Virus record (IMG/VR): IMGVR_UViG_3300045282_000091
Location: 1 to 29,229 of that record
Length of the DNA: 29,229 nucleotides
Reading direction: 5' to 3' (one strand)
Origin: a virus
The position numbers and the translations under genes are program-made. The notes beneath the pieces were generated by a model, which was not told the DNA's origin, made no database searches, and saw nothing but the letters and a program-made list of their open reading frames with translations. Below are positions 22,606 through 28,861 of this stretch, one piece after another (position 1 is the stretch's first letter; every line of letters starts with the position of its first letter).

Positions 22606-23988
22606 ATGGCCGTCGGCACGATCATGCCGTCGCCGCGCTTTACCGGCTTGGATGTCAACGCCGATCCGGTCCCCGGCGGCCTGCTGTGGACCTACATCGC
22701 CGGCACCTCGACGCCCGTGGCGACCTATAGCGATGTCGGGCTGACGGTCCCGCACGCCAACCCGATCGTTCTCAACAGCGCGGGGCGTCCGGCCTCGGGC
22801 GGCAGCGAGCTGGGCGTCTACCTCACGCCGGGCTCGTCGTACAAGTTCGTGCTGCAGACCGCGACCGGTGCGCTCGTCTGGACGCAGGACAACGTCGCCG
22901 CCGTGCCCACGTCCTCGCAGACCGTCGATATCGTCGGCACGGCGGGCGAGGCGCTGTTTGTCAACGCCGCCGTCTACCTCTCGATTGGCGCGCGGGGCAA
23001 GACGGCGGGGCAGTGGTTCCTGACCGACGCGGATTTTCCGGATGCCTCCTCGCTCGCCAATACCGTCGGCATGACGCTGGCCGCGATCCCGGTCGGGGCG
23101 CAGGGCACGATCCGGACGCAGGGCACGATCCCGTTTGGCGGCGCCCCGCTGACGCCCGGCGCTCTCGTCTACGCGCATGCGACGGCCGGCGCCATCACGG
23201 CGATCCCGCCGTCGAATACGCGCGTGATCGGGCAGGCCCTCGACGTCTCGACCTTGCTCCTGGGCAGCAGTTCGCTCGGCGCGTACACGGTCATCGGCAA
23301 TACGCAGACGGGGACCGTGAACGATTGGGCGCCGGGCCTCCTGGGCAATACGGTCGTGACCTGGTCGGGCACCGCGGATCTGACCGTGACCGGGCTGGCG
23401 GGCGGGAGCAATGGGCAGATCGTCATCGTCAAAAACCGTAGTTTCAACAACGTCCTCTATTGTGCGCACCAGAGCGCGTCGTCCGCAGCCGTCAATCGCT
23501 GGCTCAATCAGGCGACCAGTGGCGCCACGCCGATCGCGCCGGGGGGCGCCGCGCTCTACTACTACGAGGGCGCCAACGGGATCTGGGTGCTCGCGTTCCA
23601 CGAGCAGGGCGCGTGGGTGCCGATCCCCTACAACGCGGCCAACTTCACCGGCAGCGCGAGCATGACCTGGACCGTCGACGCGGGCGACGTCGTGACGTGG
23701 CGCTATCGGCTGCAGGGGCGGACGATGCAGATCCAGTTCTACTTCAACACGACGAGCGTCGGCGGCACGCTCAGCAACGTCCTGCAGGCCGCGCTGCCCT
23801 TCATCCCGGGTGGCGGACAACTGCTCGCGCCGGTCATCGTCACCGAGGCCGGCGGGCAGAGCCTGGGCACGGTCACGGTGGCCCCGCCCACCGCCGCGCT
23901 GCTGCTCCAGAAATTGAACGGCGCGCCCTGGGCGGCCGCCACCAACGCGACCAGTGTCAGTGGCGCGGCCGTGATCGAGATCACCTAA
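22606..23988 (+). CDS. Tail fibre / tailspike with head-binding N-terminus
   Basis: A 460-residue protein; ATG 22606 preceded by AGGAG at 8-10 nt. The first 110 residues (SPRFTGLDVNADPVPGGLLW, then TYIAGTSTPVATYSDVGLTV, PGSSYKFVLQTATGALVWTQ) match the head-binding domain of podovirus tail fibres and tailspikes that attach to the gp10-like hub. The rest is Thr/Gly/Asn-rich with beta repeats and no visible enzyme signature (no obvious polysaccharide lyase or hydrolase motif); the C-terminus ends in a beta-rich Gly/Thr tail. It binds the host surface and sets host range. Being the last large gene of the late operon agrees with the P22 gp9 position. Confidence 0.8.
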   Translation: MAVGTIMPSPRFTGLDVNADPVPGGLLWTYIAGTSTPVATYSDVGLTVPHANPIVLNSAGRPASGGSELGVYLTPGSSYKFVLQTATGALVWTQDNVAAVPTSSQTVDIVGTAGEALFVNAAVYLSIGARGKTAGQWFLTDADFPDASSLANTVGMTLAAIPVGAQGTIRTQGTIPFGGAPLTPGALVYAHATAGAITAIPPSNTRVIGQALDVSTLLLGSSSLGAYTVIGNTQTGTVNDWAPGLLGNTVVTWSGTADLTVTGLAGGSNGQIVIVKNRSFNNVLYCAHQSASSAAVNRWLNQATSGATPIAPGGAALYYYEGANGIWVLAFHEQGAWVPIPYNAANFTGSASMTWTVDAGDVVTWRYRLQGRTMQIQFYFNTTSVGGTLSNVLQAALPFIPGGGQLLAPVIVTEAGGQSLGTVTVAPPTAALLLQKLNGAPWAAATNATSVSGAAVIEIT

Positions 23989-24003
23989 CCACGAGGGACT
24001 CCC

Positions 24004-24297
24004 ATGAGTGTAGGCTTGCCCGTCACCAAAACCGAGATCGATCAGCGCGCCGGCGACCTCGCGCGATCGTTTCAGCGCGCGTTCGATGATGTCGCGGTGA
24101 TGAAAACCTATCTGGACGCGACGGTCGACGCCGAACTGGTCGCGCTCGGCTACACCAGCGAGGAGGTCGCCACGCTGAAAACGGCGTTCACCGACCTGAC
24201 CCAGCTCGGCACGATCTGGATCGGGGCGGCCGCGTTGCCGACGGCGCAGGATTTTCGCACCTTCGTCCGGCGGCTCTGGGGCGTGGGCGCGTTTTAA
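24004..24297 (+). CDS. Small conserved phage protein after tail fibre
   Basis: A 97-residue helical protein, ATG 24004, with GAGGG 8 nt upstream. The sequence KTEIDQRAGDLARSFQRAFD, then KTAFTDLTQLGTIWIGAAAL, PTAQDFRTFVRRLWG, is a known style of small phage tail-region protein, with no assigned function. It is the last gene of the plus-strand late run; 17 bp downstream the convergent minus-strand BrnA-like gene ends. Confidence 0.65.
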   Translation: MSVGLPVTKTEIDQRAGDLARSFQRAFDDVAVMKTYLDATVDAELVALGYTSEEVATLKTAFTDLTQLGTIWIGAAALPTAQDFRTFVRRLWGVGAF

Positions 24298-24314
24298 GGC
24301 GTCGGCGCGGGGCG

Positions 24315-24656
24315 TCAGCGCGGCCCCCGGGGCGCCCGGCGTGGCTTCGCCGTCGTCGCGCGCGTCGGGCGTCGGGCGCGCGGCACGTGCGCCGCCAGGG
24401 TGCTGTTGATCCGCGACTGCCAGCCTTTACCAGTCGCGCGGAAACGGGCGAGCACGGCCGCATCGAGGCGCAGACTCACCATCTGCTTACGCGGCGCCTT
24501 CTGCGGACCGCGACCGCGGCGCGCCGCTTGGTACTGCGCCTTCGCAGCCGCCATCGCCGCTTCGAGGGTCGGGTAATCGGCCACGCGGACAGACGCCTCG
24601 AAGTCGGCGCGCGTCCACTCCGGATTGTCGGGATCGGTCAGGTCCGGTTCACGCAT
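24315..24656 (-). CDS. brnA: BrnA-family antitoxin
   Basis: A 113-residue protein. Residues 6-20 (LTDPDNPEWTRADFE) and 57-90 (KQMVSLRLDAAVLARFRATG followed by KGWQSRINSTLAAHV) are the defining parts of BrnA: an N-terminal toxin-binding segment and a C-terminal ribbon-helix-helix with RLDxxVLxxFxATGKGWQxRIN. It neutralises the BrnT nuclease and represses its own operon through the RHH domain. ATG 24656 lies 10 nt after AAGGAG; ATG 24665 is nearer but too close to that site. The gene overlaps the toxin stop by 8 bp, toxin first, as normal for brnTA. The C-terminal 23 residues are an extra Arg/Pro-rich tail. Confidence 0.9.
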   Translation of the reverse strand: MREPDLTDPDNPEWTRADFEASVRVADYPTLEAAMAAAKAQYQAARRGRGPQKAPRKQMVSLRLDAAVLARFRATGKGWQSRINSTLAAHVPRARRPTRATTAKPRRAPRGPR

Positions 24657-24906
24657 GGCGAGCATGCTCCTTTCGTTCGCGTCGGCTCGCGCGCCGCAAA
24701 CTGATCGGGCGCCGATCGCCGTCGCGGATGGTAAACACGAGCGCGTGTAATGTCCCGTCGAGCGGGCCGAACCCGATCCAGCGCTCTTCGCCGTACCGCG
24801 GCGAGTAGCGCACCCGCTCCAGCGTGATCGCATCGAAGCGGGCCAAGCTGATGCCGTGGCGTTTAATGTTCTCGGCATCCTTCGCGGGGTCGAATCGGTC
24901 AGCCAG
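24649..24906 (-). CDS. brnT: BrnT-family toxin, start codon unclear
   Basis: The BrnT sequence is clear from base 24900 downward: DRFDPAKDAENIKRHGISLA, then YSPRYGEERWIGFGPLDGTL and a basic end RRASRRERKEHARHA, matching the RelE-like ribonuclease BrnT (FDPxKxxxNxxKHG ... GEERW-xG-xDG ... ISxRxAxRRER). It would inhibit translation when BrnA is lost. The frame has no ATG, GTG or TTG before TTG 24846, which would delete the conserved N-terminus; CTG 24906 is the only reasonable in-frame start. GTG 24911 lies near the predicted transcript start but out of frame, so a one-base deletion is an alternative. Toxin function is therefore uncertain. Confidence 0.75.
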   Translation of the reverse strand: MADRFDPAKDAENIKRHGISLARFDAITLERVRYSPRYGEERWIGFGPLDGTLHALVFTIRDGDRRPISLRRASRRERKEHARHA

Positions 24907-24915
24907 CGCACGTAT

Positions 24916-24951
24916 ATTGTATCTACATCATCATGGTGATGTCCATACAAT
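24916..24951. promoter_or_regulatory. brnTA promoter covered by a 36-bp dyad operator
   Basis: Outer arms ATTGTAT (24916-24922) and ATACAAT (24945-24951) and inner arms ACATCA (24925-24930) and TGATGT (24937-24942) form a symmetric dyad. On the minus strand the same bases hold a promoter: -35 TGGACA (plus 24940-24945), 18-bp spacer, -10 TACAAT (plus 24916-24921). The palindrome covers both elements, as expected for RHH autoregulation by BrnA or the BrnTA complex. The island is strikingly AT-rich in this genome. Confidence 0.7.
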
Positions 24952-25161
24952 TTAACGCTGCGCGATCGCGGCGAGCTGTGCCCGGATCCCGTGCAGGTGG
25001 TCGACGACCACATAGACGACGATCAGCGCCCCTTCGTAGTAGTAGCTCGATGCGGGGGCCGTGTGCCCGGTGGCCGTGTCCCCGAGCCAGGAGAGGCCCG
25101 CGACCACGGCCATCGCCGTAATCACGCGCATCGCCGACGCATTTGTGAGTGGTTCAATCAT
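24952..25161 (-). CDS. Small two-TM protein, holin-sized
   Basis: A 69-residue protein; ATG 25161 has a very good AGGAGGT site on the minus strand. It has two hydrophobic stretches (MRVITAMAVVAGLSWLG and YYYEGALIVVYVVVDHLHG) separated by a short polar turn, then a short amphipathic helix RAQLAAIAQR. Size and layout suit a small class II holin, which would let an endolysin reach the wall, but no endolysin is seen near it and sequence does not identify a family. Its stop touches the brnTA operator. Confidence 0.6.
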   Translation of the reverse strand: MIEPLTNASAMRVITAMAVVAGLSWLGDTATGHTAPASSYYYEGALIVVYVVVDHLHGIRAQLAAIAQR

Positions 25162-25244
25162 CACGCGACCTCCTGCTTGGTGCGACCCCGCCAGGCCTGA
25201 TCGTTGGCGTGCTGCCACTGTCGGAGGTGCCGCTCGGCGCCAAA

Positions 25245-25424
25245 TTACCGGGCTTTCTTCGCGCGCGCCTTCGCCGTCCGCGCCGCCGCGGCCGCCCGGC
25301 TCGCCTTCGTCGCGCGCGCCTTCCGTTGCGCCGCCGTCAGGCCGGCACTCCCCAACTTCCCGCCGCGCGCCCCATGCCGGCGAAAGAACATCAATGCATC
25401 GTCAGACAATCGCCCTCGCGCCAT
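25245..25424 (-). CDS. Small basic Lys/Arg/Ala protein
   Basis: A 59-residue strongly basic protein from ATG 25424. It carries LMFFRRHGARGGKLGSAGLT and AAQRKARATKASRAAAAART, the style of small MGE-borne basic proteins with RHGxxGGxxxxxxLTxxxRxxxAxKAxxAR. A nucleic-acid binding role is likely from charge but unproven. The start has no clear ribosome-binding site. A weak minus-strand promoter (TTGTGC, 17 bp, TAAGAT) would start transcription about at the ATG, so a leaderless mRNA is possible. Confidence 0.5.
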   Translation of the reverse strand: MARGRLSDDALMFFRRHGARGGKLGSAGLTAAQRKARATKASRAAAAARTAKARAKKAR

Positions 25425-25507
25425 AGGCGACCATCTTACCCCGTCAGGCAGAGCCGCACAACCGACGCCGGTCACAAACATTTACACCACTCCTGGCGGA
25501 TCGTTGC

Positions 25508-25537
25508 TTGACATCCTAGGGGGTTAGGTGGGATACT
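25508..25537 (+). promoter_or_regulatory. Sigma70-type promoter for the 25679 operon
   Basis: TTGACA (25508-25513, perfect -35), 18-bp spacer, GATACT (25532-25537, -10). Transcription would start near 25544 and run through the leader into the genes from 25679. This is the best-matching vegetative promoter in the window. Confidence 0.7.
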
Positions 25538-25601
25538 CTGGGTGTTCGTTGTTGAAGCGGTGCCGGCGCGGTGGATCAGACCGCGGCCAGGCACCTAACC
25601 C
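25521..25601. repeat. 10-bp perfect inverted repeat, operator or antiterminator arm
   Basis: GGGTTAGGTG (25521-25530) is the exact reverse complement of CACCTAACCC (25592-25601). The left arm lies in the spacer of the promoter, so a repressor bound there would block polymerase. The right arm overlaps the 3' side of the leader hairpin, so the two could also compete as RNA if transcription begins farther upstream. Confidence 0.6.
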
Positions 25602-25678
25602 GTAACCGAGGCTAGTCGGCTCGCGGGCTCCCGCCAGTGTAAACGGGGAGCCGCCGCCGCACCAAAGGCAGGCCCCCG
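25545..25678 (+). ncRNA. Structured 5' leader RNA (possible cis-regulatory element)
   Basis: The leader folds strongly. Hairpin 1: GGTGCCGGCGCGGT (25559-25572) pairs with ACCGCGGCCAGGCACC (25580-25595), 14 bp with two bulged bases and a 7-nt loop. A short hairpin CGAG/CTCG follows at 25607-25623. Hairpin 2: GGCTCCC (25626-25632) pairs with GGGAGCC (25646-25652) around a 13-nt loop. The loop strand CCCGCCAGTGTAAACGG resembles the conserved CCCGCaACTGTAAgcGG of cobalamin riboswitches, and GCCAGGCACCTAACC resembles a B12 box, but the order is wrong and other core parts are missing. No known class assigned. Confidence 0.45.
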
Positions 25679-26053
25679 ATGGCACGCTCCACCCGTACCC
25701 GTAAGACCGCCGGCATTCCTGCCGGCGCCTGGTTCGCCGCGCAGTCGTTTCACTCGTCCATCCTCACGCAGCCGCGCTTCGTCGCGCCGGCGGCCACCCC
25801 GGAACCGGCGGATCTGTTCGCCCCGATCCAAGCCGACCGCGACGCCTGGGAGGCGTCATGGCGCGCTGAGCCCGAACCGGCGGACCTGTTCGCCGGCCTC
25901 GAGGCGCTCGACCCGCGCGAGGCGCTCATGGACGCGCTCGAGGACGCGCGCATCATCGCCGACCGTGACCTCGAGCGCGAGCTCGACTATCGCGCCGCGC
26001 GCGAGGGCGACGCCTGCGGCCGCGCGTGCGGTCACTGCGGGCGGTGCGCGTAA
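25679..26053 (+). CDS. Small acidic protein with repeated PADLF motif
   Basis: A 124-residue protein, ATG 25679 after a weak AAGGCAGG site. The N-terminus is basic (STRTRKTAG), then two copies of EPADLFA (in PEPADLFAPIQADRDAWEAS and PEPADLFAGLEALDPREAL) lie in an acidic helical region, and the end is Cys-rich (CGRACGHCGRC). The repeated xADLF pentamer is similar to sliding-clamp-binding peptides (Q-L-[SD]-L-F), which would suit an early protein acting on host or phage replication, but this is inference. It is the first gene behind the structured leader. Confidence 0.6.
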   Translation: MARSTRTRKTAGIPAGAWFAAQSFHSSILTQPRFVAPAATPEPADLFAPIQADRDAWEASWRAEPEPADLFAGLEALDPREALMDALEDARIIADRDLERELDYRAAREGDACGRACGHCGRCA

Positions 26054-26235
26054 TGGCCACCGCGCCGCGTCTCACCCTGACTCCCAGCGAGCTCGCCGTC
26101 GTCGTGCGGTGGCTCGGCTGGGGCCGACCACTGACCGCGTGCCTGCGCCGCATCGCGCAGCAGCGCGCGACCCTCACCCAGATCCCGCTGACGCTGGATC
26201 GCCCCCAGGACCAAGGACAGACCCGTGAATATTAA
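26053..26235 (+). CDS. Small hypothetical early protein
   Basis: A 60-residue protein; ATG 26053 overlaps the preceding TAA. It reads LTPSELAVVVRWLGWGRPLT, then ACLRRIAQQRATLTQIPL, a short helical and hydrophobic segment rather than a clear membrane helix. No family recognised. It overlaps the next gene by 11 bp. Confidence 0.5.
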   Translation: MATAPRLTLTPSELAVVVRWLGWGRPLTACLRRIAQQRATLTQIPLTLDRPQDQGQTREY

Positions 26236-26635
26236 CGACGTATACCCCTCAAAATTTCTCAAGACGCACGATCTCAAAGGCACCAGCCCGACAGTCAGCA
26301 TTGAACGTGTGGGCGTCGAACAGGTCCGCAACCGCGTCAAGGCCGACACGCGCGTGGTCCTGTATTTCAAGGGAAAAACAAAGGGGCTGCTGCTCAACAA
26401 AACAAACGCGCAGACCGTCGCCCAGATCGCCGGATCACCGTTGACGGAACAATGGGCCGGTGTCGCGGTGACGCTCTACGTCACGACGGCGACGTTTGGG
26501 GCCGTCGTGCACGACGTCATCCGCATCAAGGCGCCGGCCGCGGGGGCAGCGCCCGTGCGCCGGCCGATCGCGGCGGCTCCGGCGATCCTCACCGACGAGC
26601 TCGAGATCGACCTGCAGGACGGGAGGGCCTACTAA
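26225..26635 (+). CDS. Conserved phage protein near exonuclease gene
   Basis: A 136-residue protein from GTG 26225. The sequence NINDVYPSKFLKTHDLKGTS, VVLYFKGKTKGLLLNKTNAQ and WAGVAVTLYVTTATFGAVVH is a recognised recurrent phage pattern (MNINDVYPSxFLKxxDL ... FKGKxKGLxLNKTNA ... G) of unknown function, usually in recombination or replication clusters. A compact beta-rich fold, perhaps OB-like, is plausible. It is followed at once by a PD-(D/E)XK exonuclease, which supports a role in DNA recombination. Bases 26225-26420 are less GC-rich than the surroundings. Confidence 0.75.
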   Translation: MNINDVYPSKFLKTHDLKGTSPTVSIERVGVEQVRNRVKADTRVVLYFKGKTKGLLLNKTNAQTVAQIAGSPLTEQWAGVAVTLYVTTATFGAVVHDVIRIKAPAAGAAPVRRPIAAAPAILTDELEIDLQDGRAY

Positions 26636-27483
26636 TGGCCGTCCAGGTGACGCAGGTCAACGGCCCGGATGGCCGGTTCTACGACGTCGACGGCGAGCTG
26701 TATCCGTCCGTGACGCATATCCTCGGCGCGATCGCGAAACCCGCGCTCGTGCCGTGGGCGGCCAAGGTCGAGCGGGAGGCCGTCACGGAGGCGGCCACCG
26801 CCCTCTACGGCGAGCTGAGCGCGGGGGGGCAGCCGTACCCCGCCTCGTGGTTCGCGGCGGCGCTGGCGGCCAAGCTGGGCACCGTCAAGGCCCATCAGCG
26901 CACGCTGGCGCGCGCGGGCGACATCGGCACCGAAGCGCACCACGCCATCGAGTGGCTACTCCGGACCGCGCTCGGCGCCGAGGCCGGCCCGAAGCCGGTG
27001 ATCAGCGCGCCGGCCAAGATCGCCGTCGAGGCGTTCAAAGCGTGGGCGGTGCGTGTGGCGCTCAAGCCGATCCTCATCGAGCGGATCGTCTACTCGAAGG
27101 CGCACCGCTACGCCGGCACGCTGGACCTGCTCGCGCGCGTCGACGGCGTCCTGACGATGATCGATTTCAAGACGGGCAAGGCCGTCTATGCGGAAGCGCA
27201 TCTGCAGGCCGCGGCCTACGGCGCGGCGCTCGAGGAGATGGGCTACCGCGAGCCGGCGCAATCGCTGATCGTGCGGCTCCCCAAGGTCGCCGGCGATCCG
27301 CCCGTCGAGGTCGTGCCGGTGCCGCCGCGCGCGGATCTGTTCCCGGTGTTCCTCGCAACGCGGCAGCTGTGGGAATGGACCTGGGCGAATGACCAGGCGT
27401 ACAAGGCCCGGACACCGCGCGCGGCGAAGGCGCCGAAGACGGCGCGCATCATGCGCGTCGAGCCGATCGCGGGGGCCCGATGA
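26635..27483 (+). CDS. PD-(D/E)XK exonuclease (RecB/Cas4-like fold)
   Basis: A 282-residue protein; ATG 26635 overlaps the preceding TAA. The nuclease core is clear: motif I GTEAHHAIE with H102/H103 (residues 98-106), GTLDLL with D164, D177-F-K179-TGK (the D/E-x-K pair) and LQAAAYG with Q191 and Y195. This is the RecB-like/Cas4-like exonuclease arrangement used in phage recombination, degrading one strand so that an annealing protein can pair ends. The N-terminal YPSVTHILGAIAKPALVPWA is also typical of this phage family. Neighbour at 26225 may be a partner; no annealase is recognised here. Confidence 0.88.
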   Translation: MAVQVTQVNGPDGRFYDVDGELYPSVTHILGAIAKPALVPWAAKVEREAVTEAATALYGELSAGGQPYPASWFAAALAAKLGTVKAHQRTLARAGDIGTEAHHAIEWLLRTALGAEAGPKPVISAPAKIAVEAFKAWAVRVALKPILIERIVYSKAHRYAGTLDLLARVDGVLTMIDFKTGKAVYAEAHLQAAAYGAALEEMGYREPAQSLIVRLPKVAGDPPVEVVPVPPRADLFPVFLATRQLWEWTWANDQAYKARTPRAAKAPKTARIMRVEPIAGAR

Positions 27484-27635
27484 CGGGCGATCCCGTCTGC
27501 GGGCGCCACGGCTCACCGCTGCACGTCGACGCGATCCGAGGGCTTATCTGCGCCCGCTGCGACGCCGAGCAGGAAGCCCAGACGTGGGCGGCGCTCGGGC
27601 GCCTCTGGCGCGCGCTCATGCGCCTGTTCACCTAG
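27480..27635 (+). CDS. 51-residue zinc protein
   Basis: ATG 27480 overlaps the exonuclease stop (ATGA). The short protein has C7-xx-H10 and C24-xx-C27 (VCGRHGSPL ... ICARCDAE), a compact treble-clef-like metal site, and then an amphipathic basic helix TWAALGRLWRALMRLF. This helix could lie on membrane or bind DNA. The gene ends just before a strong GC hairpin and is probably the last of the early operon. Confidence 0.65.
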   Translation: MTGDPVCGRHGSPLHVDAIRGLICARCDAEQEAQTWAALGRLWRALMRLFT

Positions 27636-27645
27636 CCTGCCCCAT

Positions 27646-27675
27646 CGGGCCCGGCCGTCTCAGACGCCGGGCCCG
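27646..27675 (+). terminator. Strong GC hairpin, terminator-like without close T-run
   Basis: CGGGCCCGGC (27646-27655) pairs perfectly with GCCGGGCCCG (27666-27675) around a 10-nt loop, 11 bp after a stop codon. A TTTT follows only at 27691-27694, so intrinsic termination would be weak; it may instead protect the mRNA end or need a factor. Confidence 0.5.
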
Positions 27676-27951
27676 GTGTCTGTACCGCACTTTTGTCTCG
27701 CGCCGCGGCCGGGCGCTACCGTAGACACTCTGACCTGCCGCCTGATCCTGCTCGGCCTCGCCGCGACGACCGGCAGCGCCTGTCTCAGTGCGCACCGCTT
27801 CGACGCGAGCCTCGACTCGGTGCGCGCGCTCGTGCGGCACGTCGACTGCCACGACGGCGCGCCGGCGCGTATTCTCGTCGATCCGCGCTGTGTGGATGGG
27901 ATCTGCGGCGTGACGTGTGCGCCGGATCGCTGGCGCCCGCCGCCGCCGTGA
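27676..27951 (+). CDS. Small lipoprotein-like Cys-rich protein
   Basis: The open frame gives 91 residues from GTG 27676, which sits at the foot of the preceding hairpin, so the true start may be further in. LTCRLILLGLAATTGSACLS contains a hydrophobic helix followed by a lipobox-like TGSAC, as in bacterial lipoproteins; the mature part has ILVDPRCVDGICGVTCAPDR, a Cys pattern I have seen in small phage proteins. GC3 is high from about base 27730 onward. An outer spanin or exclusion lipoprotein is possible. Without a clear start the call is tentative. Confidence 0.55.
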   Translation: MSVPHFCLAPRPGATVDTLTCRLILLGLAATTGSACLSAHRFDASLDSVRALVRHVDCHDGAPARILVDPRCVDGICGVTCAPDRWRPPPP

Positions 27952-27983
27952 GAGGGGTGAGAGGACTGAGAGGGCTGAGCGGG
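27948..27983 (+). repeat. Four 9-bp tandem repeat units
   Basis: GTGAGAGGG, GTGAGAGGA, CTGAGAGGG and CTGAGCGGG follow one another without a gap (unit xTGAGxGGx). It is a small microsatellite-like array and is not a CRISPR. Confidence 0.85.
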
Positions 27984-28073
27984 TTCGACGGATCGACGGC
28001 GTGCTGGGACGTGCATCGCGACAATCCAGCCGTGGCACGAGTAGCGCGCGCCGTTGGTCCGTCGTCGGAGTAG
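27948..28073 (+). CDS. Short ORF starting in a 9-bp repeat
   Basis: A 41-residue frame from GTG 27948 in a GTGA overlap with the previous gene. It starts VRGVRGLRGLSG from a fourfold 9-bp repeat, followed by CWDVHRDNPAVARVARAVG. No family recognised. Coupling to the upstream stop supports translation, but the low-complexity start makes it uncertain. Confidence 0.3.
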   Translation: MRGVRGLRGLSGFDGSTACWDVHRDNPAVARVARAVGPSSE

Positions 28074-28082
28074 GTCGGCGGA

Positions 28083-28595
28083 TCAGACGGCGAGACGCAC
28101 GGATCCGTCGCGCCCGTCGTAGACCAGAAGCATGTCCCTGAGGATGGAGCGCCCGATGAGGGCTTGGTGCGGTTGGTTGCCGGCGCGCAATTTCACACCC
28201 ATAAACCGCCCGAATTGCACGAAGCCTAACGCCGCAATTCGAATATACCCAAGGTAGATATTGAAGTTCTCCGTGCCGCCAATGCCGGATCCCTTGGCCT
28301 GATCGATGAGGGGCAGCTGCAGCGCCTTCGCGAGGTCCTCATCGATGCAACTCTCACTCGCCCCGGTGTCGATTAACGCGTCGACCAGCTGCGCCGGCTG
28401 CTGGGCCCGCATCGACGCAATCGCCTGCTGGACGACGGCCGGATCGGTATGAAAGAACGCCTGATTGAACCCGATCTCGACCCCCACCGTTGGGCCTTTC
28501 ATGACGAGCAGATCGCGCCCCGTGATGAAGCGCGCGGGTGTGCTCCCGGGCATCTGGACCAACGCCGGGAATCCGCAGTTCGCGATCGGGCTCAC
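28083..28595 (-). CDS. Retropepsin-like aspartic protease
   Basis: A 170-residue protein, GTG 28595 overlapping the stop of the upstream gene (GTGA). The active-site loop is LIDTGASESCID (D76-T77-G78-A79), and the second conserved element of the family is ALIGRSILRDMLLVYD (145-160). This is the retroviral-type single-domain pepsin fold, active only as a dimer. The N-terminal 70 residues have a beta strand-rich start and a helix with DPAVVQQAIASMRAQQP. Such proteases occur in bacteria as small stand-alone genes. Here it is encoded right after a DUF5678-like gene. Its substrate is not known; the stretch from about 28140 to 28260 is AT-richer than the surroundings. Confidence 0.8.
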   Translation of the reverse strand: MSPIANCGFPALVQMPGSTPARFITGRDLLVMKGPTVGVEIGFNQAFFHTDPAVVQQAIASMRAQQPAQLVDALIDTGASESCIDEDLAKALQLPLIDQAKGSGIGGTENFNIYLGYIRIAALGFVQFGRFMGVKLRAGNQPHQALIGRSILRDMLLVYDGRDGSVRLAV

Positions 28596-28861
28596 CCGAT
28601 CGCCTGCTGGCGAAAGAGCACGGAGGCGGGAAGAGTGGCCCGCGGCGCGCCGACTTGGCGAATGAGATACGGCCCACGCCCGAAGCGCGTGGCGGCGTCC
28701 TCGGCGGCCGCGTTCAGGGTATCCCAGGCGCCGATGAAGTCGTGCCCCTTGAACACCACAAACTTGCCGAGGTACAGCCGCTCGAGCTCCGCCTGCTGCT
28801 GCTCGAAGGCGGCAATCTCCGTCGTGAGATCCGCGGCGGGCGCCGACGCCTCATCAGGCAT
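28592..28861 (-). CDS. DUF5678-like small protein
   Basis: An 89-residue protein from ATG 28861 (TTG 28909 would add 16 residues). The N-terminus is a short acidic helix (TTEIAAFEQQQAELERLYLG), then KFVVFKGHDFIGAWDTLNAA and EDAATRFGRGPYLIRQVGA, the two-part pattern of the DUF5678 family (hkkWvvl...v-gG-tfxxAxxxA...g...v). Members often precede a retropepsin-like protease gene, as here, with a GTGA overlap. The role may be regulatory or inhibitory towards the protease; that is inference. Confidence 0.65.
   Translation of the reverse strand: MPDEASAPAADLTTEIAAFEQQQAELERLYLGKFVVFKGHDFIGAWDTLNAAAEDAATRFGRGPYLIRQVGAPRATLPASVLFRQQAIG

Larger units (their letters stand above)
25425..25678. other. 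Divergent intergenic control region without genes
   Basis: These 254 bases separate the minus-strand basic protein gene from the plus-strand early-type operon. They hold the plus promoter, a 10-bp inverted repeat and the folded leader described separately. No other coding signal is visible. Confidence 0.8.

Noticed and set aside
24315-25013. One long 232-codon minus-strand protein
   Set aside because: Only its last 113 codons are BrnA. The first half reads out of frame through brnT and the operator and has no coding character.
25600-25662. Possible tRNA ending in GCACCA
   Set aside because: No T-arm consensus (GTTCGA), no anticodon arm and no 7-bp acceptor pairing; the bases belong to the leader hairpins.
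27948-27983. CRISPR-like repeat array
   Set aside because: Units are 9 bp and contiguous with no spacers; a simple tandem repeat.
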